DNA from: Candidatus Moraniibacteriota bacterium
Lineage (GTDB): Bacteria > Patescibacteriota > Minisyncoccia > CAIUEV01
DNA: 37,184 nucleotides
Direction of reading: 5' to 3'
Assembly (NCBI GenBank): GCA_016867255.1
Contig: VGKB01000002.1
Coordinates: forward strand, 1-37,184
Shown here piece after piece: positions 30,890 to 37,184 of this stretch (position 1 is the stretch's first letter; each line of letters begins with the position of its first letter). A model generated the notes under the pieces. The model did not search any database. It was given only the letters and a program-made list of their open reading frames with translations, and was not told where the DNA came from. A program made the position numbers and the translations under genes.

Positions 30890-31546
30890 ATGTTCAACCA
30901 AAAATTGCATATAAATCACAATTTTAGTTCTGCGCCACACGGCACTGGACCCCGAACCGGACAACTCAGGACGGCGGGGCGGGGCCCCGGACCAGACGGT
31001 ACCGGGCGGGGCGGGGCTATATTGGCGAGTGTTCTAGAAACCGCTCAGGTTATCCTTTTTTCGCTTGCCATTGTTCTTGTTGTGAGGGCTTATCTTATCC
31101 AGCCTTTTTTGGTAAAGGGCGCCAGCATGGAACCAAATTTCCAAGACGGCAACTATCTAATTATTGACGAGATCTCCTATCGGCTGCGTCAGCCTGAAAG
31201 AGGCGAGGTGGTGGTTTTTAAATATCCACGCGATCCAAAACAATACTTTATCAAAAGAATCGTAGGCCTGCCCAAAGAGAGGATTGAAATAAAAGACCAA
31301 AAAATCAAGATCTACAACGGCGAGTTCCCGGAAGGCAAAGAGTTGGACGAAAGCTATCTAGAAAAAGAAAGTATCACTAAAGGGAACATAACCGTTCAGC
31401 TGGGCGCCCAAGAGTATTTTGTTTTAGGAGATAACCGCCAGCAAAGCTCTGACTCGCGATTCTGGGGGCCGCTGCCAAAAGAGTTTATCATCGGCCGGAC
31501 TTGGCTGCGCGCCTGGCCATTGGATGAGATTTCAATCTTCAAATAG
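30890..31546 (+). CDS. lepB: Signal peptidase I with a GC-rich low-complexity N-terminal segment
   Basis: 218 residues. The membrane helix (ETAQVILFSLAIVLVVRAYLI, 50-70) is followed by the catalytic Ser79 motif (GASMEPNFQDGN), the Lys122 motif (YFIKRIVGLPKERI) and box D/E (VLGDNRQQSSDSRFWGPLP). The enzyme removes signal peptides from exported proteins at the membrane. Residues 18-42 (GTGPRTGQLRTAGRGPGPDGTGRGG) are encoded by extremely GC-rich DNA, unlike the rest of the gene, and do not occur in ordinary signal peptidases. An alternative TTG start at 31021, after that segment, would give a normal-length protein. The ATG at 30890 is kept because of the promoter-like TATAGTATAAC just upstream. 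Confidence 0.93.
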   Translation: MFNQKLHINHNFSSAPHGTGPRTGQLRTAGRGPGPDGTGRGGAILASVLETAQVILFSLAIVLVVRAYLIQPFLVKGASMEPNFQDGNYLIIDEISYRLRQPERGEVVVFKYPRDPKQYFIKRIVGLPKERIEIKDQKIKIYNGEFPEGKELDESYLEKESITKGNITVQLGAQEYFVLGDNRQQSSDSRFWGPLPKEFIIGRTWLRAWPLDEISIFK

Positions 31547-31576
31547 GTCCAATAAGTCCTATATGATTTATTGGAC
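31547..31576. terminator. Hairpin between convergent lepB and rnj
   Basis: GTCCAATAA and TTATTGGAC form a 9-bp stem with a 12-base loop, immediately after the lepB stop and overlapping the last bases before the rnj stop. It could terminate on both strands; no long T-run is present. Confidence 0.55.
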
Positions 31577-31577
31577 G

Positions 31578-33482
31578 CTACACTTCAATAATTACCGGCA
31601 AAATCATCGGTCTTCTTTGGGTCTTGTTAAACAAATACTGTCCCATATCGTCGCGAATAGAGCTGCGAACATATTCCCAGTTAATAGGATATCCCCCGCG
31701 AGTTTTCTGTTCAATGATTTTCTTAATTTCCATTCGGGCCTCTTTTAGTAATTCCTGATTGTTGCGCATATAGATAAAACCGCGGGAAATGAGGTCGGCG
31801 TTCCCAATCTGTTTGCCAGTATTGCCGTCAATTACCACAATTACGGTGAACATCCCGTCCTGAGCCAACTGCTGGCGCTCGCGCAAAACCACATTGCCCA
31901 CATCACCCACACCTAATCCGTCTACCATAACGTAATTGGCGGGAACCTTTTCGCGGGTAAGGCGGCCATTCTTTTTTTCGTCAAATTCAATAATCTGCCC
32001 ATTTTCCGCAATCAAAATATTTTCTTCCGGCATAATGCGCAAATTTCGGGCGGTTTCACCGTGTTGGCGCAACATATAGTGGTTGCCGTGTATGGGAATC
32101 AGGTATTTCGGCTTTACGATATTAAGCATAAGCTTCAACTCTTCCCTTTTAGCGTGCCCTCCCGAATGCACGTCCATCATTTGATAGTGCACCACCTTGA
32201 CTCCCATTTTAGATAAACCATCTTTTAGATACTGCACCGTCCGCTCATTGCCGGGGATCACCGAAGAAGAGAAGATAATTGTATCGCCTCTTTCCAGATG
32301 CACGTGTTTGTGCTCTCCGTTAGCAATCCGCATTAATACCGCGTTATCCTCCCCTTGTGCTCCAGTGCACATAATAATTATCTTGTTGCGCGGGTAGTGG
32401 TTTATCTCCCGAATGTCAATGAAAGTTCCTTTTTGAGCTTTAATGTAGCCCATGCGGCGAGCAATCTCAACGTTAGCTTTCATGCTAAACCCGTCCACTG
32501 CCACCTTCCGGCCGTTTCTTTCGGCAATCTCCACCATATGGCGGATTCGGGTCAGCAAGCTGGAAAAGGTTCCGGCAATCACCCTGCCTTCCGCTTTTTG
32601 AATGATTTCGGCAAAATTATCCTTCACTTCCGATTCGGAAATGGAATATCCCGGATGCCCCGCATCGGTGGAGTCAGACATTAAAACCAATACTCCCTTT
32701 TCGGAAAAGCGGGCGATTCGCCCAATGTCAGTTGGCCGGTCGCCAATAGGATTTTGGTCAAACTTAAAGTCGCCAGTGTGCATAATAAGGCCAACGGGTG
32801 TGTGGATCGCCAAGCCTAAAGAGTCAGGGATACTGTGGCAAACATGAAAAAATTCCAATCCAAAAACTCCCAGCTGCAGATAATCTTCATCGCTTACCGA
32901 TTGAATCCGCAATCTTGGCCCATCCTTGTATTCTTCCTGTCTCTTTAAGATTACGGCTTTGGTCATTGCCCCGGTGTAAATCGGCGGGTTACCTAAAACT
33001 TTTACATGGTGAGGAATGGCGCCGATGTGGTCTAGGTGGCCGTGGGTAACAATAATCCCCCGGATGTTTTCAATTTTATCGCGCAGGTAACGGGAGTTGG
33101 GAATGATATAATCAATGCCGTGCATATCTTCTTCCGGGAATTGCAAGCCCATGTCCACGATGATAATGTCCTTGCCATACTCAAAGACCGTCATATTGCG
33201 GCCCACTTCCTCCAGCCCGCCCAAGGGAATAATGCGGAGCTTTTTTTCTTTCGGTTTAATTTCGGTTTTGGGCGATGCGGGGCCAATATTTCTCCGATCG
33301 CCTCCCTGCCCATTCCCATTCCCGTTAGAAATAGAAATAATATTTAACTGAGGCCCTCTCTTCGCGTCCAACGACGCGGAACCACGCTCCAAGGGAGTTT
33401 GGGGCGAAATGGGGCGATCAGAGACTCTTCTAGATTGTTTCCTTTTTTTACTAAACCGTTTTGTTTTTTTGTTTTCAGACAT
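31578..33482 (-). CDS. rnj: Ribonuclease J
   Basis: 634 residues. The metallo-beta-lactamase motif THGHLDHIGAIPH (HxHxDH) and VDMGLQFP, HTGDFKFDQNP and SDSTDAGHPGYS are followed by the beta-CASP region (GTFSSLLTRIRHMVEIAE, CTGAQGEDNAVL) and IPIHGNHYMLRQH. RNase J is an endo- and 5'-3' exoribonuclease for mRNA decay and rRNA maturation. The first 80 residues are a basic, Ser/Pro/Asn-rich tail (KKTKRFSKKRKQSRR, NGNGNGQGGDRRN) longer than in model RNase J and probably disordered. Part of it (SPQTPLERGSASLDAKRG) may come from an inserted repeat. It is a main RNA-decay enzyme and could process the structured leaders described here. Confidence 0.96.
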   Translation of the reverse strand: MSENKKTKRFSKKRKQSRRVSDRPISPQTPLERGSASLDAKRGPQLNIISISNGNGNGQGGDRRNIGPASPKTEIKPKEKKLRIIPLGGLEEVGRNMTVFEYGKDIIIVDMGLQFPEEDMHGIDYIIPNSRYLRDKIENIRGIIVTHGHLDHIGAIPHHVKVLGNPPIYTGAMTKAVILKRQEEYKDGPRLRIQSVSDEDYLQLGVFGLEFFHVCHSIPDSLGLAIHTPVGLIMHTGDFKFDQNPIGDRPTDIGRIARFSEKGVLVLMSDSTDAGHPGYSISESEVKDNFAEIIQKAEGRVIAGTFSSLLTRIRHMVEIAERNGRKVAVDGFSMKANVEIARRMGYIKAQKGTFIDIREINHYPRNKIIIMCTGAQGEDNAVLMRIANGEHKHVHLERGDTIIFSSSVIPGNERTVQYLKDGLSKMGVKVVHYQMMDVHSGGHAKREELKLMLNIVKPKYLIPIHGNHYMLRQHGETARNLRIMPEENILIAENGQIIEFDEKKNGRLTREKVPANYVMVDGLGVGDVGNVVLRERQQLAQDGMFTVIVVIDGNTGKQIGNADLISRGFIYMRNNQELLKEARMEIKKIIEQKTRGGYPINWEYVRSSIRDDMGQYLFNKTQRRPMILPVIIEV

Positions 33483-33513
33483 ATAAATAATTAAAAATTT
33501 AAAAATAATAAAG

Positions 33514-33598
33514 TGCCGGAGAGGAGAGTTGAACTCCTACCACCCTAAGGGTGACAACGCCCTGAACGTTGCGTGTCTGCCAATTCCACCACTCCGGC
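33514..33598 (-). tRNA. tRNA-Leu (anticodon CAG)
   Basis: 85 nt on the minus strand. The acceptor stem GCCGGAG pairs with CTCCGGC and the discriminator is A. The anticodon stem CAACG/CGTTG encloses TTCAGGG, giving CAG. A long variable arm (CACCCTTAGGGTG) and the T-arm GGAG-TTCAACT-CTCC identify a class II tRNA-Leu. CCA is not encoded. Confidence 0.95.
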
Positions 33599-33642
33599 GT
33601 CTTTCGCTAAAGCTCCAGAACGCCTAAAAGGTATTCCGTAGC
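33588..33642. repeat. 55-bp tandem repeat including the tRNA-Leu 5' end, copy 1
   Basis: This copy contains the first 11 bases of tRNA-Leu and 44 bases of 5' flank. It is repeated exactly at 33656-33710, period 68. The 13 bases between (CTTAGCGAAGGAT) partly complement TTTCGCTAAAG inside the repeat. Confidence 0.85.
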
Positions 33643-33655
33643 CTTAGCGAAGGAT

Positions 33656-33710
33656 ACCACTCCGGCGTCTTTCGCTAAAGCTCCAGAACGCCTAAAAGGT
33701 ATTCCGTAGC
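33656..33710. repeat. 55-bp tandem repeat, copy 2 (detached tRNA-Leu 5' end)
   Basis: Exact copy of 33588-33642. It carries a second ACTCCGGC (5' acceptor strand of tRNA-Leu) with no tRNA body attached. Confidence 0.85.
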
Positions 33711-34105
33711 TTCTTGGCAAAAATGTTTTTATTTTCTGGTTTGTTGCTTGTTTTAAATTATCAGTTATTGGCCGCAAAACATACGTTCAGTAATGTATAA
33801 ACTATCTAGATATAGCAGAAGCAGAAAAATGAGCAGCTTTCATTTTTGTTATTTTGAGCGCGAAGAAAATAAATAAAAAAGAAACAATCCTAAGTGCGTT
33901 TTTAGTTTAATTAACTAATAGCATATGTTTATTTTTTTGGCAAGCCCTTTTTATGGAGCTATATTCCATAAATTAGGTACAAAAGAAAACTCGCCTACGG
34001 TGTTACCCAATAGGCGAGAAATGTCGTGTGTTTACTTCGTTAAGCAAGAACTTGGAGAGCCTTAGCGAGAGAGGAACTAATTACAAAGCAAGGGTATTTG
34101 ACTTA
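33711..34105. other. AT-rich intergenic region
   Basis: There is no convincing gene. The stretch is rich in A/T runs, with a terminator for the minus-strand gene at its right end (33980-34018). No promoter of good quality faces the tRNA. Confidence 0.5.
33980..34018 (-). terminator. Rho-independent terminator of the 34106 gene
   Basis: On the minus strand CTCGCCTA pairs with TAGGCGAG (8-bp stem, 13-base loop; 33990-34018) and is followed by TTTTCTTTTG. It lies about 88 bases after the stop codon. Confidence 0.8.
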
Positions 34106-34633
34106 TTATCGTTTCGGCCTTGGTCCTGTTGCCCCAAAATGACTCAACCAATATATGCCGGGAGATTCAATCGCTGGCATATCCAGAACTAAGGCATATT
34201 TGTCACCATCATATGTTTGCCACCCTTTGCTGTTCTCAATAAGCGAGCGCACGAATTCTTCAAGCTCGCCATAAAAGTTGACGAACCCACATCCATAGTC
34301 AACAAGGATGAAAAGTTTGTCGGGGAAAGGGGAAATGGATTTAAACCTTTTGAACAGATCGGGCGCGTTTCTCATGGTTGAGAGAAATTTGACCCATACT
34401 TCTTTGTTGCCCTTCATCAGACCGTTAAGTGTTTCTTCAAGGTTTTCCTGGAGATTTGTGATTCCACTCATGTAGCCTCCTCGGACTGAGTCGGTTTCTC
34501 TGGCCAGTTCAGCTACCCTTCGCCTGTTATTGTTAGTTGGCTCCTCCAAAAAAACCTCAATTGCATAAAGGTACTTACTCCACAACCTGCCTCTCTGTTC
34601 ATCTCTGGCAATGTCAGTTAGTGCGTCACTCAT
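34106..34633 (-). CDS. Hypothetical soluble protein
   Basis: 175 residues. No signal peptide, membrane segment or known motif. The first 110 residues are helical and charged (SDALTDIARDEQRGRLWSKYLYAIEVFLEE, RRRVAELARETDS). The rest has strand-like parts (KLFILVDYGCGFVNFYGELEEFV, KYALVLDMPAIESPGIYWLSHF). The start is supported by AAAGGAGGG. It is a single-gene unit with its own strong promoter and terminator. The build (strong promoter, long 5' leader of about 60 bases, strong Shine-Dalgarno) is like the other accessory single genes here, but I find no clear boxA. Confidence 0.8.
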   Translation of the reverse strand: MSDALTDIARDEQRGRLWSKYLYAIEVFLEEPTNNNRRRVAELARETDSVRGGYMSGITNLQENLEETLNGLMKGNKEVWVKFLSTMRNAPDLFKRFKSISPFPDKLFILVDYGCGFVNFYGELEEFVRSLIENSKGWQTYDGDKYALVLDMPAIESPGIYWLSHFGATGPRPKR

Positions 34634-34697
34634 TGTTAAACCCTCCTTTATTTCGTGGTGCGTTAAGTGTAGAGAGCCTAATCAGTAGAGTCCTCAC

Positions 34698-34726
34698 AAA
34701 ATATAACGGCGAAAAAATGTAGTCAA
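34698..34726 (-). promoter_or_regulatory. Promoter of the 34106 gene
   Basis: On the minus strand TTGACT (34721-34726) and TATTTT (34698-34703) are exactly 17 bp apart, 64 bases ahead of the start codon. Confidence 0.65.
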
Positions 34727-35011
34727 ATTTTTTAGGGTTTTATGGAGAAAGATAAATTTGGGTTCAAAAGTCCGGCTTGGTAGGGGCTGGATATCCTATT
34801 GAACACCGAGTTCCTGAAGTTGTGGACACTGGCTATTTTTCGTGGAACACCTTTATTCAAAAATAGTGTTCATCCTGAGTTAAATTTAATAAAAATTTTA
34901 TCTGGATTTAACAATCGGTTTGTTAAAATAAACCATAATTGCCAAGCCAACCCAAATGTCAAAATTAAAAACTCAAAACAACAGCTCAAATCTCAAGTCT
35001 AATCTGAAATT

Positions 35012-35743
35012 ATGAGTTACAAATCCATTCTCCTCAACATCCTCTTCCCCCGCCACTGCGTCATTTGCGAAACTCCGGACAGTTATCTGTGCAAAAATTG
35101 TTTTGGCGCTATCCCAATTAGAAAAACCAATCTCTGCCCCGTCTGCCAAAACATAGAGACTTTTGCCGGAAGAGTGTGTAATGTTTGTGAAAACGAAAAG
35201 AGGAAAATTTACCTTGACGGATTGATTATCGCTTCCTACTACAAAAATCCGGTCCTACGAGAAACGCTTTTTCGTTTTAAGTATAATTTTATTCAAGGAC
35301 TGTCTTTTTCGCTCGCTAAGGTCCTGGCTAAAAAAATCCTTTCTCTTTCTGAATTTCCTTTCACTGATTTTACTCTCGTCCCCATCCCCCTCCACCCTAA
35401 ACGTCAGCTTTGGCGGGGTTTTAATCAAGCGGCACTCCTTGTAAAAAAACTGCAGCTATTGTTGGATAAAAAAGAAGTCTTTGTAGAGACATCCCCCACC
35501 TTGCTCATCCGGGAGAAAAATTCCAAACCGCAAATGAAAATAAAATCCACCCTTGTAAGAGAAAAAAACATTGTCGGCAGTTTTATTTTTAATAAGGCGT
35601 TTACAAACAATACGCCCAAAAAAATTATTCTTGTTGACGACATTGCCACCACCGGCGCCACTCTCAACGAATGCGCTAAAATTTTAAAACGTCACGGGGC
35701 GGAGAAGGTTTGGGGGTTGGTGCTGGGAAGACAAGGATATTGA
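35012..35743 (+). CDS. comFC: ComFC-like double zinc ribbon phosphoribosyltransferase
   Basis: 243 residues. Four CxxC pairs at the N-terminus (CVIC, CKNC, CPVC, CNVC) form a double zinc ribbon. The C-terminal half is a type I phosphoribosyltransferase fold with the PRPP-binding motif ILVDDIATTGATL and the flexible-loop segment (VPIPLHPKRQLWRGFNQA). ComFC/ComF proteins act in natural DNA uptake, probably in handling incoming single strands, and are widespread in CPR bacteria. It is not next to other competence genes, but a prepilin peptidase in this window would fit a type IV pilus uptake system. Confidence 0.9.
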   Translation: MSYKSILLNILFPRHCVICETPDSYLCKNCFGAIPIRKTNLCPVCQNIETFAGRVCNVCENEKRKIYLDGLIIASYYKNPVLRETLFRFKYNFIQGLSFSLAKVLAKKILSLSEFPFTDFTLVPIPLHPKRQLWRGFNQAALLVKKLQLLLDKKEVFVETSPTLLIREKNSKPQMKIKSTLVREKNIVGSFIFNKAFTNNTPKKIILVDDIATTGATLNECAKILKRHGAEKVWGLVLGRQGY

Positions 35744-35762
35744 TCAAATTGAAAATTTCAAA

Positions 35763-36491
35763 TTATAAGATATATCCTTCTGTTAATTTAATTATCATAT
35801 ACATAACCGCTATTCCAAGTACAGTGGCAATCGTTGTCCACCTCGCCGGGTGCGCGTGGTGGCTTTCCGGCAGAAGATCGCTGGCGCCGATATAGAGGAA
35901 AAAACCGCAAAAAATAGCCAAAATCAACCCTAACGTCTGCCCTGATAAAATAAAAAGGGAGGAGCTCAACACTCCTAAAACCGGCGCCGAAGAACCGACC
36001 AAAAGCCAGTTTAGAGCTTGTTCTCTGGTCCCATTATCCTTTAGCACTAAGCTGACCGTATTGATGCCGTCAGAAAATTTGTGCGCCAAAACGGCAAGCG
36101 TCACCGCAAGTCCCACGGCTAACGAAACTTGGTACGCCAAACCGATCGCCATGCCGTCTAAAAAGCTGTGTACTGACAAAGTCCCTGCCCCAAAGCCACC
36201 TCTATGTTTGGGGTTTCCGCAATTTTCCCCGTTACAATACCGCAAGAAAAATAGGCGGTCTAAAAGCAAATAAACTAAAAACCCTAACGCGGCAAAAGAA
36301 ATGATGTCACTGTGTCCGTACCGCTCTTCAGCTAATTTCAGCGCTTCGGGCAGTAAGTCAAAAAATGCCACGCCAATTACCGCGCCGGCGCTAAATCCGA
36401 GTACTAAATGCAATTTGTCTCTGAATCTGAGCGCGAACAGTCCGCCCAAGAAAGTCGCGGCTGCCGCGGCCGCTGCAAATAAAATTATCAT
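35763..36491 (-). CDS. ZIP-family metal transporter
   Basis: 242 residues with about eight membrane segments. Family features are LGFSAGAVIGVAFFDLLPEAL, HSFLDGMAIGLAYQ (metal-binding His/Asp pair of the fourth helix region), LAVLAHKFSDGIN (fifth helix) and GASDLLPESHH near the C-terminus. ZIP proteins bring Zn2+ and related divalent metals into the cytoplasm. A His-poor, Cys-containing loop (CNGENCGNPKHRGG) between helices 3 and 4 could bind metal. It is convergent with comFC, 19 bp apart. Confidence 0.9.
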   Translation of the reverse strand: MIILFAAAAAAATFLGGLFALRFRDKLHLVLGFSAGAVIGVAFFDLLPEALKLAEERYGHSDIISFAALGFLVYLLLDRLFFLRYCNGENCGNPKHRGGFGAGTLSVHSFLDGMAIGLAYQVSLAVGLAVTLAVLAHKFSDGINTVSLVLKDNGTREQALNWLLVGSSAPVLGVLSSSLFILSGQTLGLILAIFCGFFLYIGASDLLPESHHAHPARWTTIATVLGIAVMYMIIKLTEGYIL

Positions 36492-36720
36492 CTTAAACGC
36501 CGTATTTTACAAAAAAAATTTTGGCATTCGCCGCTATTTTAGACTAAATAAAAAATTTTTTCAAAAACTTTCCCACAGTTTATAGACAATATTATTTACA
36601 TCACGACCTCATATGCGGCTTTATTACGCTATAAAAAAATTATCCCAGTTTTCCCCAAAAGCGGACTTGAGCTCCTGCCTGCCGGCGAGGTCGGGATAAC
36701 CTACGCCTGCTCCTTTATGA

Positions 36721-36755
36721 GCCGATGAGAGGGATCGAACCTCCGCCCTGCGCGT
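36721..36755 (-). pseudogene. tRNA 3'-half remnant
   Basis: On the minus strand the bases GGCGGAGGTTCGATCCCTC (a T-arm with TTCGATC) followed by TCATCGGC (a 3' acceptor strand) look like the 3' half of a tRNA. No matching 5' acceptor GCCGATG is found upstream. The fragment lies 11 bases after the end of tRNA-Thr. tRNA 3' halves of this kind are often left by integrating elements. Confidence 0.6.
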
Positions 36756-36765
36756 TATTTTCTTG

Positions 36766-36837
36766 AGCCGCCCGTCGGACTCGGACCGACAACCTACGCG
36801 TTACGAATGCGTTGCTCTACCGTTGAGCTAGGGCGGC
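36766..36837 (-). tRNA. tRNA-Thr (anticodon CGT)
   Basis: 72 nt on the minus strand. The acceptor is GCCGCCC/GGGCGGC, the D-arm GCTC-AACGGTA-GAGC, the anticodon loop TTCGTAA (CGT), and the T-arm GTCGG-TCCGAGT-CCGAC. The discriminator is T and CCA is not encoded. The anticodon stem has one A-C mismatch next to the loop. Confidence 0.92.
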
Positions 36838-36962
36838 AATTCCCTACTAATACATACAACCAATAACTTATAACTATTGCAAGCGATTTTAATCCCGCGT
36901 TTAGTCAAGAATGTGACCATTTATAGAATAATTGATGAAGTTAGAAATTATATTGATTTAAA

Positions 36963-37064
36963 TATAATGATATGTAAATCTAAAAAGACTTAGGCGTTGA
37001 GAAAGGAGGGCTAAGCCCGCGGTCCTTTGAAAATAAGAACTGCTCACAAATAAGGAGGGCACGC
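36963..37064 (+). promoter_or_regulatory. Promoter and boxA-like leader of the last gene (leader E)
   Basis: A consensus TATAAT (36963-36968) has only a weak -35 (TTAGAA, 36941-36946). A small hairpin GGGC-TAA-GCCC (37008-37018) precedes GGTCCTTTGAAAATAAG (boxA-like, from 37021). TAAGGAGGG lies before the ATG at 37065. The order hairpin, boxA, Shine-Dalgarno is again that of leaders A-D. Confidence 0.55.
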
Positions 37065-37184
37065 ATGATTGAAATGACCGAAGGCCAGCAAGTGTTGGCG
37101 AGAATATTGATGAAAGCCGGGGTTTTCCGGCGCAAACAAGATTCTCCCGAAGGAAAGGGGTTTAAGCTCGTCCAGCACGAGATG
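37065..37184 (+). CDS. Start of an unknown gene (truncated by window end)
   Basis: Forty codons (MIEMTEGQQVLARILMKAG, then VFRRKQDSPEGKGFKLVQ...) run open to the last base. The start is set by AAGGAGGG. The visible part is soluble, with an amphipathic helix and a basic stretch. Too little is present to assign a family. It is the fifth gene in the window behind a hairpin-boxA-type leader and the one that does not start as a membrane protein. Confidence 0.65.
   Translation, partial: MIEMTEGQQVLARILMKAGVFRRKQDSPEGKGFKLVQHEM

Noticed and set aside
33588..33710. CRISPR-like direct repeats
   Set aside because: Only two copies, 55 bases each, overlapping a tRNA, with a 13-base gap; no cas genes are present. 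No array was found anywhere in the window.
34799..35002. Plus-strand 67-codon frame before comFC
   Set aside because: No start signal, and its end is made of AT-rich repeat-like sequence (KIKNSKQQLKSQV); it looks non-coding.

Overview
The window looks like a chromosome segment of a Candidate Phyla Radiation (Patescibacteria, probably Parcubacteria-like) bacterium. I infer this from the gene content: a ComFC-type phosphoribosyltransferase, an RNase J with a basic N-terminal tail, a Rel protein without an ACT domain, a short DciA-like protein next to dnaE, a VirB6-like membrane protein, many small membrane proteins of unknown function, tRNAs without an encoded CCA, and short palindromic or AT-rich repeats between and inside genes. 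No rRNA, ribosomal protein or CRISPR array is present, so the lineage cannot be fixed from this window.

Region 1 (1-15.3 kb) is accessory. It holds the end of a sensor kinase; a Cys/Glu-rich membrane protein; a methyltransferase; a SPASM-type radical SAM relic; a Doc toxin-antitoxin cassette between 27-bp direct repeats; a D-Ala-D-Ala-ligase-like ATP-grasp enzyme paired with a C39-like cysteine peptidase; a GNAT acetyltransferase; a divergent PurD-like ATP-grasp enzyme; and a multi-pass membrane histidine kinase. After the kinase comes a cassette of a B12-type radical SAM protein, a polyprenyl synthetase and an IDI-like/Nudix fusion. This cassette lies between two 135-bp copies of the 3' end of a histidine kinase gene. 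Two further small membrane proteins follow.

Region 2 (15.4-33.6 kb) is mostly housekeeping: VapC-like toxin-antitoxin, prepilin peptidase, DciA-like protein, dnaE, a VirB6-like protein, a transglutaminase-like protein, a polyprenyl-phosphate sugar transferase, ftsQ, rel, lepB, rnj and a tRNA-Leu(CAG). Region 3 (33.6-37.2 kb) has a partly duplicated tRNA flank, an unknown gene, comFC, a ZIP metal transporter, a tRNA-Thr(CGT) beside a tRNA 3'-half remnant, and the start of another leader-controlled gene.

The most unusual signal is a family of structured 5' leaders (about 1.06, 5.17, 13.84, 14.37 and 37.0 kb). The clearest four have a strong promoter, then a short hairpin near the transcript start, then a sequence matching the Gram-positive rRNA boxA antitermination signal (GTTCTTTGAAAA and variants), a second hairpin in three of the four, and a strong Shine-Dalgarno before a small gene that is usually a membrane protein. 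That order resembles the boxB-boxA antitermination leaders of rRNA operons, here placed in front of accessory protein genes. The second notable signal is the isoprenoid-type cassette, in a lineage that usually lacks complete isoprenoid synthesis.
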